From COE1 sp963596435 (GTDB taxonomy: Bacteria; Bacillota; Clostridia; Lachnospirales; Lachnospiraceae): 64,000 nucleotides of DNA. The notes under the pieces were generated by a model. That model was given only the letters and a program-made list of their open reading frames with translations, did not search any database and had not been told where the DNA came from. Below, piece after piece: positions 34,613-43,375 of this stretch (the first letter of the stretch is position 1; the number at the start of each line of letters is the position of its first letter). The stretch is from contig CAVBMG010000006.1 of assembly GCA_963596435.1 (NCBI GenBank), positions 7,048 to 71,047 on the forward strand, read 5' to 3'. Position numbers and translations under genes: made by a program.

Positions 34613-36360
34613 AACGAATCATTCGCTGGTGTGGAACTTTTAAGAAGAACTTATATATTGGTTTTGTATTTTCCTTCTTCTCAGGGTGGTTCGCTGCAAT
34701 GCCCGTTATATGGGCGGCATTTCTGATAGGCAGACTTGTAGAAAGTGCAGGAAGAGGAGAAACGGTCAGTACGGCATGGGTAGGCAAAAGCACAGGGATT
34801 CTGTTGCTTTTTATCTTCCTTCGATTTCTCTTTGATTATCTGAGAGCAAGATTTCAGGAGGCAATCAGCTATGAACTGATCGCCAGAGACAGACTGGCAG
34901 TAGGAGATGCGTTAAAGAGAGTATCTCTTGGATATTTCCAGAATATGAATACCAGTACAATATTAAATTCCATCACAACAGGACTTCATACCCTTGAGGG
35001 CATGGGAATCCGTATGATTGATAATTTCGTTGGCGGTTATCTGAACTTTGTGTGTATCCTTCTGTGGCTGACGTATATTAACTGGAAAGTTGGTCTGATT
35101 GCCATAGCAGGGGCTGTGCTGTCTCTTGTATTCCTTCTTGTCATTTCCAGATACAGTACGCAGAATGCGCCAGTCCTTGCTGAGGCGAACAGAGATCTGA
35201 CCGGGGCAACACTGGAGTATGCCAGAGGTCTTGCGGTTGTAAAATCTTTTGGCAGAGCAGGGGCTTCTATGGATGCCATGAGAAAAGCCTGCAGAGACAG
35301 TCGTGATATCAACCTGAAGATAGAGTGGGGCTATATTCCTTTTAATGCACTGCATCTTCTGGCGCTGAAGACAGCAAGTGTGGCAATTTCCGTTGCAGCT
35401 TTTTATCTTGGAATTACTGGTCAGCTTGATTTTACTTCTGTGATTCTGGTGGTGCTGCTGTCATTCCATATATTCGGATCATTAGAGCCGATATCAGACT
35501 GTGCACATGTACTGGCAATCATAGATGACGCGTTGGATCATCTGGATGCACTGACAGGAGAATCCTTTATTGATGCAGATGGCAGACAAATAAAGATTGA
35601 CCATTATGATATCGAGTTCAGAAATGTTGACTTTTCCTATGGAGAGGGACAAAGCAGGAGACAGGTGCTTCAAAATGTCAGCTTCAAAATCCCTCAAAAT
35701 ACAGTGACTGCAATCGTAGGTCCATCGGGAAGTGGCAAATCTACCATATGTAATCTGATCGCCAGATTCTATGATGTGGACCGCGGAAGTGTCAGCGTAG
35801 GGGGACACAATGTGAAAGAATTCACATGCGACAGCCTTTTATCCAATATATCCATGGTATTCCAGAATGTGTATCTGTTCCATGATACCATAAGAAACAA
35901 TATATGCTTTGGTAAGCCGGATGCGACGCAGGAAGAAATGATAGAAGCGGCGAAGAAAGCGTGCTGTCATGACTTCATCATGGCATTGCCGGATGGCTAT
36001 GATACGGTGATCGGAGAGGGTGGAGGAAGCCTGTCCGGCGGTGAGAAGCAGCGTATCTCCATAGCAAGAGCGATATTAAAGGACGCGCCGATCATCATAC
36101 TGGATGAGGCGACAGCCAGTGTCGATCCTGAGAATGAACATCTCATTCAGGCAGCAATATCTGAGCTTACCAGAGGTAAAACAATCGTAACGATTGCGCA
36201 CAGACTGGCAACAATTGAACAGGCAGACCAGATTCTGGTTGTTGATGACGGACAGATCGTCCAGAGAGGAACACACAGTCAGCTTGTGCAGGTTCCGGGA
36301 AAATATAAAGATTTCGTAGACATCAGAAGTAAATCAGAGGGGTGGCACATAATAGGATAA
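34597..36360 (+). CDS. ABC half-transporter, permease-ATPase fusion (second YbtQ-like)
   Basis: 587 residues from ATG 34597, ten bases after AAGGAGG and inside the end of the previous gene. Membrane domain to about 325, Walker A GPSGSGKST near 388, LSGGEKQR near 490, IILDEATASVDPENE. Heterodimer partner of the preceding half-transporter; the overlap implies coupled translation and equal amounts. It closes the operon begun by the AraC gene at 31812. Confidence 0.82.
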   Translation: MFKTVKRIIRWCGTFKKNLYIGFVFSFFSGWFAAMPVIWAAFLIGRLVESAGRGETVSTAWVGKSTGILLLFIFLRFLFDYLRARFQEAISYELIARDRLAVGDALKRVSLGYFQNMNTSTILNSITTGLHTLEGMGIRMIDNFVGGYLNFVCILLWLTYINWKVGLIAIAGAVLSLVFLLVISRYSTQNAPVLAEANRDLTGATLEYARGLAVVKSFGRAGASMDAMRKACRDSRDINLKIEWGYIPFNALHLLALKTASVAISVAAFYLGITGQLDFTSVILVVLLSFHIFGSLEPISDCAHVLAIIDDALDHLDALTGESFIDADGRQIKIDHYDIEFRNVDFSYGEGQSRRQVLQNVSFKIPQNTVTAIVGPSGSGKSTICNLIARFYDVDRGSVSVGGHNVKEFTCDSLLSNISMVFQNVYLFHDTIRNNICFGKPDATQEEMIEAAKKACCHDFIMALPDGYDTVIGEGGGSLSGGEKQRISIARAILKDAPIIILDEATASVDPENEHLIQAAISELTRGKTIVTIAHRLATIEQADQILVVDDGQIVQRGTHSQLVQVPGKYKDFVDIRSKSEGWHIIG

Positions 36361-36474
36361 AAAAACGATGAATTAATCATTTTAGATTGTTCTGTTTATA
36401 TTTTCTTTAAAATTGCATATACTGATATTGTAAGGAAAGTAAGGAATCCATTACTGCCCAAAGGAGGTCTATAT

Positions 36475-36717
36475 ATGGAATTAGCAAAAGTAACATCAAA
36501 AGGACAGGTAACGATACCTATTGAAATTCGTAAGAAACTTGGAATCAAAAATGGTGATAAAATATTGTTTGTTGAAGAATCTGGAAGAGTGTATATGATG
36601 AATTCATCTATGGATGCATTGCGTGAAGCACAAAAGGCGTTTGAAGGTGAAGCAGACAGACTTGGATTGAGGAATGATGATGATGTAATGGCAATGATTA
36701 AAGAAATTAAGATGTAA
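36475..36717 (+). CDS. AbrB/SpoVT-family (MazE-like) DNA-binding protein
   Basis: 80 residues after a strong AAAGGAGG. KVTSKGQVTIPIEIRKKLGIKNGDKILFVEESGRVYMMNSS is the swapped-hairpin AbrB domain in residues 4-45; a short helical tail follows. Such small proteins act as antitoxins or local regulators. No toxin gene follows; instead an ATC-hydrolase-type gene starts 16 bases later, and this same AbrB plus hydrolase pairing suggests a local regulator of that enzyme (inference). Confidence 0.85.
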   Translation: MELAKVTSKGQVTIPIEIRKKLGIKNGDKILFVEESGRVYMMNSSMDALREAQKAFEGEADRLGLRNDDDVMAMIKEIKM

Positions 36718-36733
36718 AGGAGCTGTGAGTCAT

Positions 36734-37366
36734 ATGAAATACGTAGACATGCCGCTTGCCATGTGGCTGATATTTGCAAAATCATTCAGAAACAATCTGA
36801 CAACTGTCTTGGGAATCGAGCCAGCTAAGGCAAAGGAGATTACCAAAAAGGCGAAACGCAAATATAAAGAAATCATAGCCAGGATTCCTGAGTTCGAGAA
36901 GAAAGACAGATTTAAAATGAATCTGGTAAACTGTGCCATGTTTTCCGCATTTCTGCTTACACTGCCTACACTTCCAGATGTAGATGCAGCAACAGAATAT
37001 TATAAAAAGTCCATGATGACAGGTCTTATGGAGTGGTTCTGCAGACAGAGCGGCAAAAGCCAATATTCTCCATCAGATATTCGTGGAATGCAGGAAACAG
37101 CAGCACTCAGAGCCGGCGATAGAAACCCTTATTCCTGGAACATGGATTTCCGGGAATATGAAGATGGAAGCGGATACGAAGCGAAATTCTATACCTGTGG
37201 AATCTGCACACTCATGACAGAACTGGGATTAAAGCAGCTGATTCCTGCTATGTGCCGCCTTGACTATTCAATGAGCGAGGCTGGCGGTGTAACCAATTTC
37301 GTCAGGGAATACACATTAGCATCTGGCGGTCCTTACTGTGACTGTGGCTATAAGAAGAGACAATAA
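36734..37366 (+). CDS. L-2-amino-thiazoline-4-carboxylate hydrolase family protein
   Basis: 210 residues from ATG 36734, 11 bases after AAAGGAG; a GTG at 36725 is too close to that site. The C-terminal part has the family hallmarks as I know them: FYTCGICTLMTELGLKQLIPAMCRLDYSM and LASGGPYCDCGYKK, with conserved cysteines that may form the active site or a metal centre. The founding enzyme opens a thiazoline ring to give S-carbamoyl-cysteine. The gene follows an operon for putative uptake of siderophores, of which several carry thiazoline rings, so a role in breaking down the imported ligand is conceivable but unproven. The family in clostridia is large and mostly uncharacterised. Confidence 0.65.
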   Translation: MKYVDMPLAMWLIFAKSFRNNLTTVLGIEPAKAKEITKKAKRKYKEIIARIPEFEKKDRFKMNLVNCAMFSAFLLTLPTLPDVDAATEYYKKSMMTGLMEWFCRQSGKSQYSPSDIRGMQETAALRAGDRNPYSWNMDFREYEDGSGYEAKFYTCGICTLMTELGLKQLIPAMCRLDYSMSEAGGVTNFVREYTLASGGPYCDCGYKKRQ

Positions 37367-37371
37367 CGAGT

Positions 37372-38761
37372 ATGGTGAAAAAAGATAAACAAACATATCC
37401 ACGCCCACGTAAAGAAATGTTGCGCATTATGAAAAACGCAGACAAAGAAGGGCATATATTGGAAACGATCATAGAAGAGTTTGCACTGCATCCTTTTTCC
37501 ATGCCTGCACTGTGGGATTGCAGGGAATATTTCTATCGACTTGATACACAGGACTGTATAAAGAATCCGGTGCTGGTAACACACCTTGCCCTGATTTCTT
37601 CTATGGCAGGGAGACTGGATCAGGCAAAGGACTATCTGAAACTGATAGGAGAGACACCACAGCACTGGCAGCCACAGGATCTAAACCATACGGATTTCTA
37701 CAGGATTGCTCTGGAGATGGTAATGCCTTATACAAGTGATACCATGTTTCTGCGAATCGTTTTCTACTTAATTAAGGCACATGCAGTACCAGTCATGGGA
37801 CTTACCCTGTCTGCCTGTCGTCCAAGTATATTAAATGGATTTCGTGATTTTACAAGATATGGACCGTATCTGGAGCGATACGGGGATATCATTACAGATG
37901 CCGTGCAACAGCTGTATGGAAGCGGTGGGCAGAGTGTATATGAGATATTACTTGCAGAATGGTATTATCAGAATAATGACTGTTTCAACGCACTTGTACT
38001 GGTAACGGGTACGATTCCACTTATTGAGCAGAATAAGGATATGCGCTGTCTGTTTGTTGCCCTGGCTCTACAGATGAAGATTCTGCTTGTGAATGGACAG
38101 ACCAGGATGGCAAAACCCCTGGTGGAGAAGATTCGTGAACGAATACATGAAACAGGCTGGGAAGAACTGACTTCCAGCTTAAATGCCCTTGCCTGCCTTG
38201 CAGCCTGCTATGACGGACGCCAGGAGGAAGTGACGCAATGGCTGGAACATACAGCACCGGATGAGAACAAAGATATCTATATGATGGATATGTATGCTTA
38301 TCTGGTGAAGATACGCTGTTATCTGCTGTCATTTACCACAAAGCCGGTGATAAAGGGCGAATGTGTGAAGAACTTGACAAAGCATTAGAGCTGGCAAGGC
38401 GGTATCATTATATTCGTTTACTTGCAGATGAGGGCAGTTGTATGGTGCAGATGCTTTCGATATATCAGCAGGAGAGAAGTGCTGACGGTTTCACAGATAC
38501 AATCATGGATCTTGCAGGCGAAGTGGGCAGGCATTTCCCAAATATCTGAAATCTCCGGCAGAATATTATGAACCGCTGACCACAATGGAGAAGAACGTGT
38601 TCCGCCTGATGGCACAGGGAATGAGCAATGATGAGATTGCTGACAGACTTGGGAAAAAGACAGGGACTGTCAAATTCCACAGCAACAACATTTTCCGAAA
38701 ATTACAGGTACAGAACAGACAGCAGGCTGTCAATCGGGGAAGAGAGATCGGTCTTTTATAA
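37372..38761 (+). pseudogene. LuxR/MalT-type regulator broken by two frameshifts
   Basis: Three frames make one protein. Residues from 37372 to about 38335 form a helical TPR-like region. The sequence then continues in the next frame (YHKAGDKGRMCEELDKALELA) to about 38540, and a third frame from about 38549 gives KSPAEYYEPLTTMEKNVFRLMAQGMSNDEIADRLGKKTGTVKFHSNNIFRKL, a complete LuxR HTH ending at TAA 38759-38761. Each shift equals one missing base in a short homopolymer (TTT near 38330, CCC near 38537). Either the gene is decaying or the assembly has two homopolymer errors; if errors, a roughly 460-residue regulator is intact. It follows the ATC-hydrolase gene by five bases and could have controlled it. 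Confidence 0.75.
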
Positions 38762-38790
38762 AATGTCTGACAATTTCGTGAGCTTTTCAA

Positions 38791-38819
38791 TTGAAAATAT
38801 AAAATACTTATGTTATAAT
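38791..38819 (+). promoter_or_regulatory. Promoter of the FIST-chemoreceptor operon
   Basis: TTGAAA 38791-38796, 17-base spacer, TATAAT 38814-38819, 36 bases before the FIST start codon. Confidence 0.75.
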
Positions 38820-38855
38820 GAAATTGTGTTATAAAAAACTGGAAGGTGATCGAAC

Positions 38856-39917
38856 ATGAAACAAATATACAAAGCAGATAAAAGAGGAAATCTTACAGAA
38901 ATTCTCAAAGGAATGAAAGCACCGAAATTATTAATGCTGATGTCCAATGCGAAGCAATTTAATGAGCATGTACAAGAGCTGGAGAAGCATTTTCCTGGAG
39001 TACCCAGTATTGGCTGTATCGGTAGCAGTTATGGCGGACAGGAAGTAGTTGCAGAAAATGGCGTAGCAGTGATTGCCATGGAGGGTAATCTCACAGTTGC
39101 AACGAATGTGTTGGAACAGGCATCCACCATGCCTATAAAATATATTGGCAGACTGGAAGCAGATATCAACAAAGTAGGAGCTTCTGAAAAGAATACCGTA
39201 TGTATTGATTTTTGCACCGGCAACGATGCCTGTGTCCTGACAACAATCTACAGTGTACTTGGTCAGAAGAAGATATCTCTGGTAGGAGGAACCGGTGACG
39301 GCGGCAAAGTCTCTGTTAATGGTAAAGTCTATGAAGACGCAGATGTGTACGCCCTGATTCGCAATAATGATGGTAAAGTGAAAGTCTATAAGGAAAACAT
39401 ATACAAGCAGGTTCCCGGCTGTCGTTTCATCGCATCACGTACAGACCGCAGTAAATATCTGTTAGGAGAGCTCAATGGACAGCCTGCCAAGAAAGTATAT
39501 CAGGACATTCTGCATATCACGGATAAAGAGATGGATACGCAGACATTAAAGAATCCTCTCGGCAAGATGAACGGACAGGATATCTGCATTATTTCTATCA
39601 AGGAAGTGGCGGGCAATCAGCTCATATGCTACAGACAGGTGAATGATTCTGATGTTCTTACACTGCTTGAAGCGCAGAATATTTCTGAGGTTGTAGAGAA
39701 TACCATTCAGAAGATACGCAATGATTTTTCACACATATCCGGTGTATTTTCCGTCAATTGTATATTCCGTTACTTACTCTTTTCTCAAGAGCATTATTTT
39801 GATTCCTATCTGAAAACCATGGAGAAGCTGGGAGATCACGCAGGACTGATTGGGTTTGGAGAACATTACAACCAGCAGTTCGTAAACCAGACCATGACCT
39901 GTGTTGTATTTGAATAA
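38856..39917 (+). CDS. FIST domain sensor protein
   Basis: 353 residues, cytosolic. The N-terminal half (PSIGCIGSSYGGQEVVAENGVAVIAMEG, then ISLVGGTGDGG) is the FIST N domain; the C-terminal half (LGELNGQPAKKVYQDIL, GDHAGLIGFGEHYNQQFVNQTMTCVVFE) is FIST C. FIST modules are predicted to bind small ligands such as amino acids and normally occur fused to kinases, cyclases or chemoreceptor domains. Here FIST is a free protein followed 28 bases later by a free chemoreceptor signalling domain, so the two probably form a split receptor. Confidence 0.85.
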   Translation: MKQIYKADKRGNLTEILKGMKAPKLLMLMSNAKQFNEHVQELEKHFPGVPSIGCIGSSYGGQEVVAENGVAVIAMEGNLTVATNVLEQASTMPIKYIGRLEADINKVGASEKNTVCIDFCTGNDACVLTTIYSVLGQKKISLVGGTGDGGKVSVNGKVYEDADVYALIRNNDGKVKVYKENIYKQVPGCRFIASRTDRSKYLLGELNGQPAKKVYQDILHITDKEMDTQTLKNPLGKMNGQDICIISIKEVAGNQLICYRQVNDSDVLTLLEAQNISEVVENTIQKIRNDFSHISGVFSVNCIFRYLLFSQEHYFDSYLKTMEKLGDHAGLIGFGEHYNQQFVNQTMTCVVFE

Positions 39918-39945
39918 GATTTTCGTAGAATGAAGGGGATAAGAT

Positions 39946-40893
39946 ATGTTTAAGAAAAAAGAAGAAAAGCCGGTTGTTACGGCTGCAGAAGTAATAGATG
40001 TACATCCTATCAGCCATGTGGCAGACAGCATTATGATATACCAGAAACAGTTGGCACAGCGTGAAGTAGAATCTCTGGATCAAATGGCAGGGGTGCAGGC
40101 AACATTTGAAGAGGCACTTCAGGAAAATGACAAACTGAGAGAACAGATGGAAGTATTGTCAGAAGTATTTGTTGATGTGGAACAGATTGCTTCACGTTTT
40201 GATAATGTAAAAAATGACATTGCAGCTTCAGTAGGTGACGCGCAAAGCAAGGTTGATAAGTTGAAGAGCAGCTCTTCTGAAGTACAGAGCAGCTTTGAAG
40301 AAATACAGAACACATTCGTAGGCGTACAGACTTCGGTACAGCAGATCAAGGATTGCATGAAACAGATCATTGCGATTGCCAATCAGACGAATATGCTGGC
40401 ACTGAATGCGGCGATAGAAGCAGCACGCGCCGGAGAGCAGGGCAAGGGCTTCGCAGTCGTAGCAGATGAGGTCAAGAAGCTGGCTGACGAAATCAAGAAT
40501 CTGGTCAGCAACGTAGATAACAGTATTTCAGAGGTTGAAAGTGGTACAGAACAGCTTAATCGGAACATTGAAAGCTCCAAAGAAGCATTTAAACAGAATG
40601 TTGAAGATGTGGATGTTGCTTATGTAGTCTTTGACCAGATCATTGAGGCGGCGGATGGAGCGAAGACGGTACAGCAGGAAATAAGTCAGGTAACACAGTC
40701 TTCCGGGCAAAAGCTTGAACAGGTAAAAGACTGTTTTGAATCGGAAGAAGAGAAGATGCAGCGGGTGCTGACATATATCGAGCGTGCAAACGAACTGGGT
40801 ACAACGAAGAGTTCCATGTTTGAAGACATGAACAATTTAGTAGGACAGTTGAATCCAATCGTAAAAGAAATACAACAGAAACAATCAAGATAG
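39946..40893 (+). CDS. Soluble methyl-accepting chemotaxis-type protein
   Basis: 315 residues without membrane segments. The coiled-coil signalling hairpin is evident: IIAIANQTNMLALNAAIEAARAGEQGKGFAVVADEVKKLADE (about 141-182) is the CheA/CheW-binding tip. The first 80 residues are short and have no recognisable sensor domain, so sensing probably comes from the FIST partner. It would signal to CheA in the cytoplasm, or to another coiled-coil partner if the organism is non-motile. A terminator follows. Confidence 0.87.
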   Translation: MFKKKEEKPVVTAAEVIDVHPISHVADSIMIYQKQLAQREVESLDQMAGVQATFEEALQENDKLREQMEVLSEVFVDVEQIASRFDNVKNDIAASVGDAQSKVDKLKSSSSEVQSSFEEIQNTFVGVQTSVQQIKDCMKQIIAIANQTNMLALNAAIEAARAGEQGKGFAVVADEVKKLADEIKNLVSNVDNSISEVESGTEQLNRNIESSKEAFKQNVEDVDVAYVVFDQIIEAADGAKTVQQEISQVTQSSGQKLEQVKDCFESEEEKMQRVLTYIERANELGTTKSSMFEDMNNLVGQLNPIVKEIQQKQSR

Positions 40894-40914
40894 ATAATAA
40901 GATAAAGATGCAGG

Positions 40915-40942
40915 AAATCCCTTAGAAATAAGGGATTTTTTG
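40915..40942 (+). terminator. Intrinsic terminator after the FIST-chemoreceptor operon
   Basis: AAATCCCTT (40915-40923), loop AGAAAT, AAGGGATTT (40930-40938) and more T. Confidence 0.85.
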
Positions 40943-41073
40943 TTATATACAGGGTTAAAAGTTTGGTTAAAAGTTTAGTTTTTCTCAACCTTAGTTTGCT
41001 ATACAAACAATGTCGAGACAGATATAATAAAGTCAGAGATTGTCATTGACATAGAGCGAAAGGATTGAAAAAT

Positions 41074-42429
41074 ATGAAGAAAGTGTGGATTGGTCTGTCA
41101 ATTACATGTATTTTGATAGGCATCTTCGGAACTGCGGTAGACCTGATAGAGGGAAATTCCCTGGAAGATACCGCTGTTGTACTCTTCGTTCTGACTTTAT
41201 TCGCAGCATTCTTTGGCTGGCTTGCCTGGCTCTGGAGAATCAGATCTCCTCTAAAAAGGGCAGGAGAACAGGCGGCTATGGCGGCGAACAAGGTAAAAGA
41301 AAGCAACGATGCGTACAAAGGGCTGTCCAAATCATTAAAATTGCGTGTGTGGAAGTATCGTATTGCAGGTGCATTGATAGCTGTACTGGGTGTACGGATG
41401 TGGCCAATGGGGAACTGGAGTACCTTCTGGATATCTTTTGGAACAGTCGTGCTGATTATCGGTATTGCAATCTTTATGATGGGCTCACCGCAGGATTATA
41501 ACAGTATAACTGATGCAGCCAAAATGATCGGAATGGATAGAGAACGGAAAATAGGAGAATTCTACGAAGCATATAAGGAGATACAGACTCCGCTTGGTTC
41601 TGCCTGGCTGGGATATTTCTACACTTCTCCTTATAAATCAATGATATTTGGTCCGGATGACAGGGGACAGTTCATATACTTCTATCTGAACGGTGCAGGT
41701 AATGTTAGTTATATCGGATATTCTTTTCTGGATAACGCAATAAAAGAAAAATTGACTGAACCGGTCTATCCACCTGTGACGGATCTGGGAGCCGATACAG
41801 CAGGACATCTCTGCTACCATACGGATGTCTTTTTCTTCCAGGACTGGTTGAAGGCAAGCATTGAGAATTACGTGAAGACAGGGCAGGTAATTCCTTTTAT
41901 GGATGCTTCTCCTTCAGAGGTCTATACCTTTACCGAGGATTTCAAGCTTACCGGAGAGCACTTCGAGGTACAGGATAAGGATCAGAATACAGTCTACATA
42001 GTAGATGGCACGATGCCTCTCATTAACCTGTATATCCATGATACGGAGGGCAATGAGATATTTAAAATGACGAAGGAGATCGGACACGCGCTGGCTACTT
42101 ACCGCTTTTTCTACCGGGGCGAGCCTTACGGCGTATTGGAGAAACAGTTCACCTTCGTACGTGATACCTTCACAATGGATATTAATGAAGGCAGGCTGGA
42201 ACTGACCGAATATGCAGGAACGATTGGGCATAACTTCAAGGTAACACTGAATGGTACGCTGATTGGTGCGATCATGGATGATATGGACATCACCATTGAA
42301 AATATCGTATGGGACAATGCTTTCCTGATCGTTCATGACAGGAAGTATCTGCCGCTTATCACCGCGATGGCAGTCATGGTAACGAGAGAGCTTGCCAGGG
42401 ATGAGGACGGTGGACTGACCAACCGATAA
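41074..42429 (+). CDS. Membrane protein with LURP-one/tubby-like C-terminal domain
   Basis: 451 residues from ATG 41074, nine bases after AAAGGA. Two hydrophobic segments near 5-24 and 30-53, a second pair near 95-135, then a soluble region. Residues about 285-440 (FKLTGEHFEVQDKDQNTVYIVDGT, IYDTEG-like INLYIHDTEGNEIFKMTKE, YGVLEKQFTFVRDTFTMD) match the repeated strands of the LURP-one-related / tubby C-terminal fold, which in other proteins binds membranes or phosphoinositide-like ligands. Role unknown. A lipoprotein gene follows 24 bases later. Confidence 0.65.
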   Translation: MKKVWIGLSITCILIGIFGTAVDLIEGNSLEDTAVVLFVLTLFAAFFGWLAWLWRIRSPLKRAGEQAAMAANKVKESNDAYKGLSKSLKLRVWKYRIAGALIAVLGVRMWPMGNWSTFWISFGTVVLIIGIAIFMMGSPQDYNSITDAAKMIGMDRERKIGEFYEAYKEIQTPLGSAWLGYFYTSPYKSMIFGPDDRGQFIYFYLNGAGNVSYIGYSFLDNAIKEKLTEPVYPPVTDLGADTAGHLCYHTDVFFFQDWLKASIENYVKTGQVIPFMDASPSEVYTFTEDFKLTGEHFEVQDKDQNTVYIVDGTMPLINLYIHDTEGNEIFKMTKEIGHALATYRFFYRGEPYGVLEKQFTFVRDTFTMDINEGRLELTEYAGTIGHNFKVTLNGTLIGAIMDDMDITIENIVWDNAFLIVHDRKYLPLITAMAVMVTRELARDEDGGLTNR

Positions 42430-42432
42430 AGA

Positions 42433-42471
42433 GAAGAGAGAGAGAAGAGACATATGAAGAGAGAGAGAAGA
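42433..42471 (+). repeat. Exact 16-nt direct repeat around a start codon
   Basis: GAAGAGAGAGAGAAGA occurs at 42433-42448 and again at 42456-42471, spanning the ribosome binding region and the first codons of the lipoprotein gene (ATG 42454). The AG-rich tract makes the Shine-Dalgarno position ambiguous and could slip. Confidence 0.7.
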
Positions 42472-43122
42472 ATAGCAATTATACTTGCAACGCTTGCGAC
42501 AACAGTTCTGTGTGGCTGTGGAGGTGTTTCTGCGATAGCCTTTTCCAACGAAGAGGCAGCCAAGGACGCGCTGAATACAGCCGGGACTGTGCATTTTGAT
42601 GGTGATGTAAAGGCAGTCAACCAGGGTACGGATATTCTGGCTGATGGACAGGTAGCCGGGTATATGGAAGAGACAGGTTTTTTTGATACGAAATGGACAG
42701 TCTCTATTGATGGAAACACCTGGTTCTATGCGAAATTTGTAACAGATGAGCCAATTAATGAAAATACGGATACGCTTGTTTCAGCAACGACCTATGATTT
42801 CTATAATGCAGATGACACCTGTATCGGCTATGCGCAGGAGCAGGCAGTGAAAGGCGGAAGTGGTGGTTATTACATCTGCTATATGGATGCAGATGGTAAT
42901 CCCAAAGATTATTATTCCAATGAAAAAGCAACCCAGACTTATGACAGCGAAGGGAACCTTATTGCTACAGGTACTGTTGATTTTAACGGCTTCTTTGAAA
43001 GCCAGCACTGCTATGTAGAGATCACTGCGGAAGAGGGTAGTACTATGCAGATGGATTTCATGGATAAGATGGCGATGTATCTCTACCTGTTTTCAGATTT
43101 TAACAGCGAACATCTTGACTGA
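42454..43122 (+). CDS. Hypothetical lipoprotein
   Basis: 222 residues. MKRERRIAIILATLATTVLCGC is a lipoprotein signal with the lipidated Cys near residue 22. The rest is a soluble, acidic, probably beta-rich domain (FYNADDTCIGYAQEQ, YDSEGNLIATGTVDFNGF). I do not recognise a family. It lies behind the LURP-one-like membrane protein and could be its partner at the outer face. A relic of a cell-wall sorting tail starts right after its stop. Confidence 0.65.
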   Translation: MKRERRIAIILATLATTVLCGCGGVSAIAFSNEEAAKDALNTAGTVHFDGDVKAVNQGTDILADGQVAGYMEETGFFDTKWTVSIDGNTWFYAKFVTDEPINENTDTLVSATTYDFYNADDTCIGYAQEQAVKGGSGGYYICYMDADGNPKDYYSNEKATQTYDSEGNLIATGTVDFNGFFESQHCYVEITAEEGSTMQMDFMDKMAMYLYLFSDFNSEHLD

Positions 43123-43187
43123 TTCTGGGTGTAGCAGCATTGACAGCGACAGGATTTTTGACCTTGAAGAAACGTAAAGAAGAATAG
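43119..43187 (+). pseudogene. Remnant of a cell-wall sorting (LPXTG-type) C-terminal tail
   Basis: In a frame different from the lipoprotein, 43119-43187 reads LILGVAALTATGFLTLKKRKEE then TAG: a hydrophobic span and a positively charged end, just like the C-termini of sortase-anchored proteins. A stop codon directly precedes it and no LPXTG motif remains. It is probably debris from a lost surface-protein gene. Confidence 0.5.
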
Positions 43188-43200
43188 TACTATTTAGAAG

Positions 43201-43248
43201 AAAACGGCGATATTGTATAGCAGAGAAGCTATACGGTATCGCTGTTTT
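43201..43248 (+). terminator. Long intrinsic terminator
   Basis: A 21-pair stem (three G-T pairs) with loop AGAGAA between 43201 and 43248; the arms end AAAAC on the left and GTTTT on the right, supplying the T tract. Confidence 0.85.
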
Positions 43249-43375
43249 GTGTTATATTGTGCTTTTTATAGCGTAATTATTCAAAGCTATGCAAAGAATA
43301 AATGCATAATAAAGCATTGATGTTTTGGAAACAGTTAGGTATCATATAAATAAGAAGTACGAGAGGAGAAATGTT

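Noticed and set aside
36475..37366. Toxin-antitoxin pair formed by the AbrB-type gene
   Set aside because: The gene that follows is an ATC-hydrolase family enzyme, not a MazF, PIN or VapC-type toxin.
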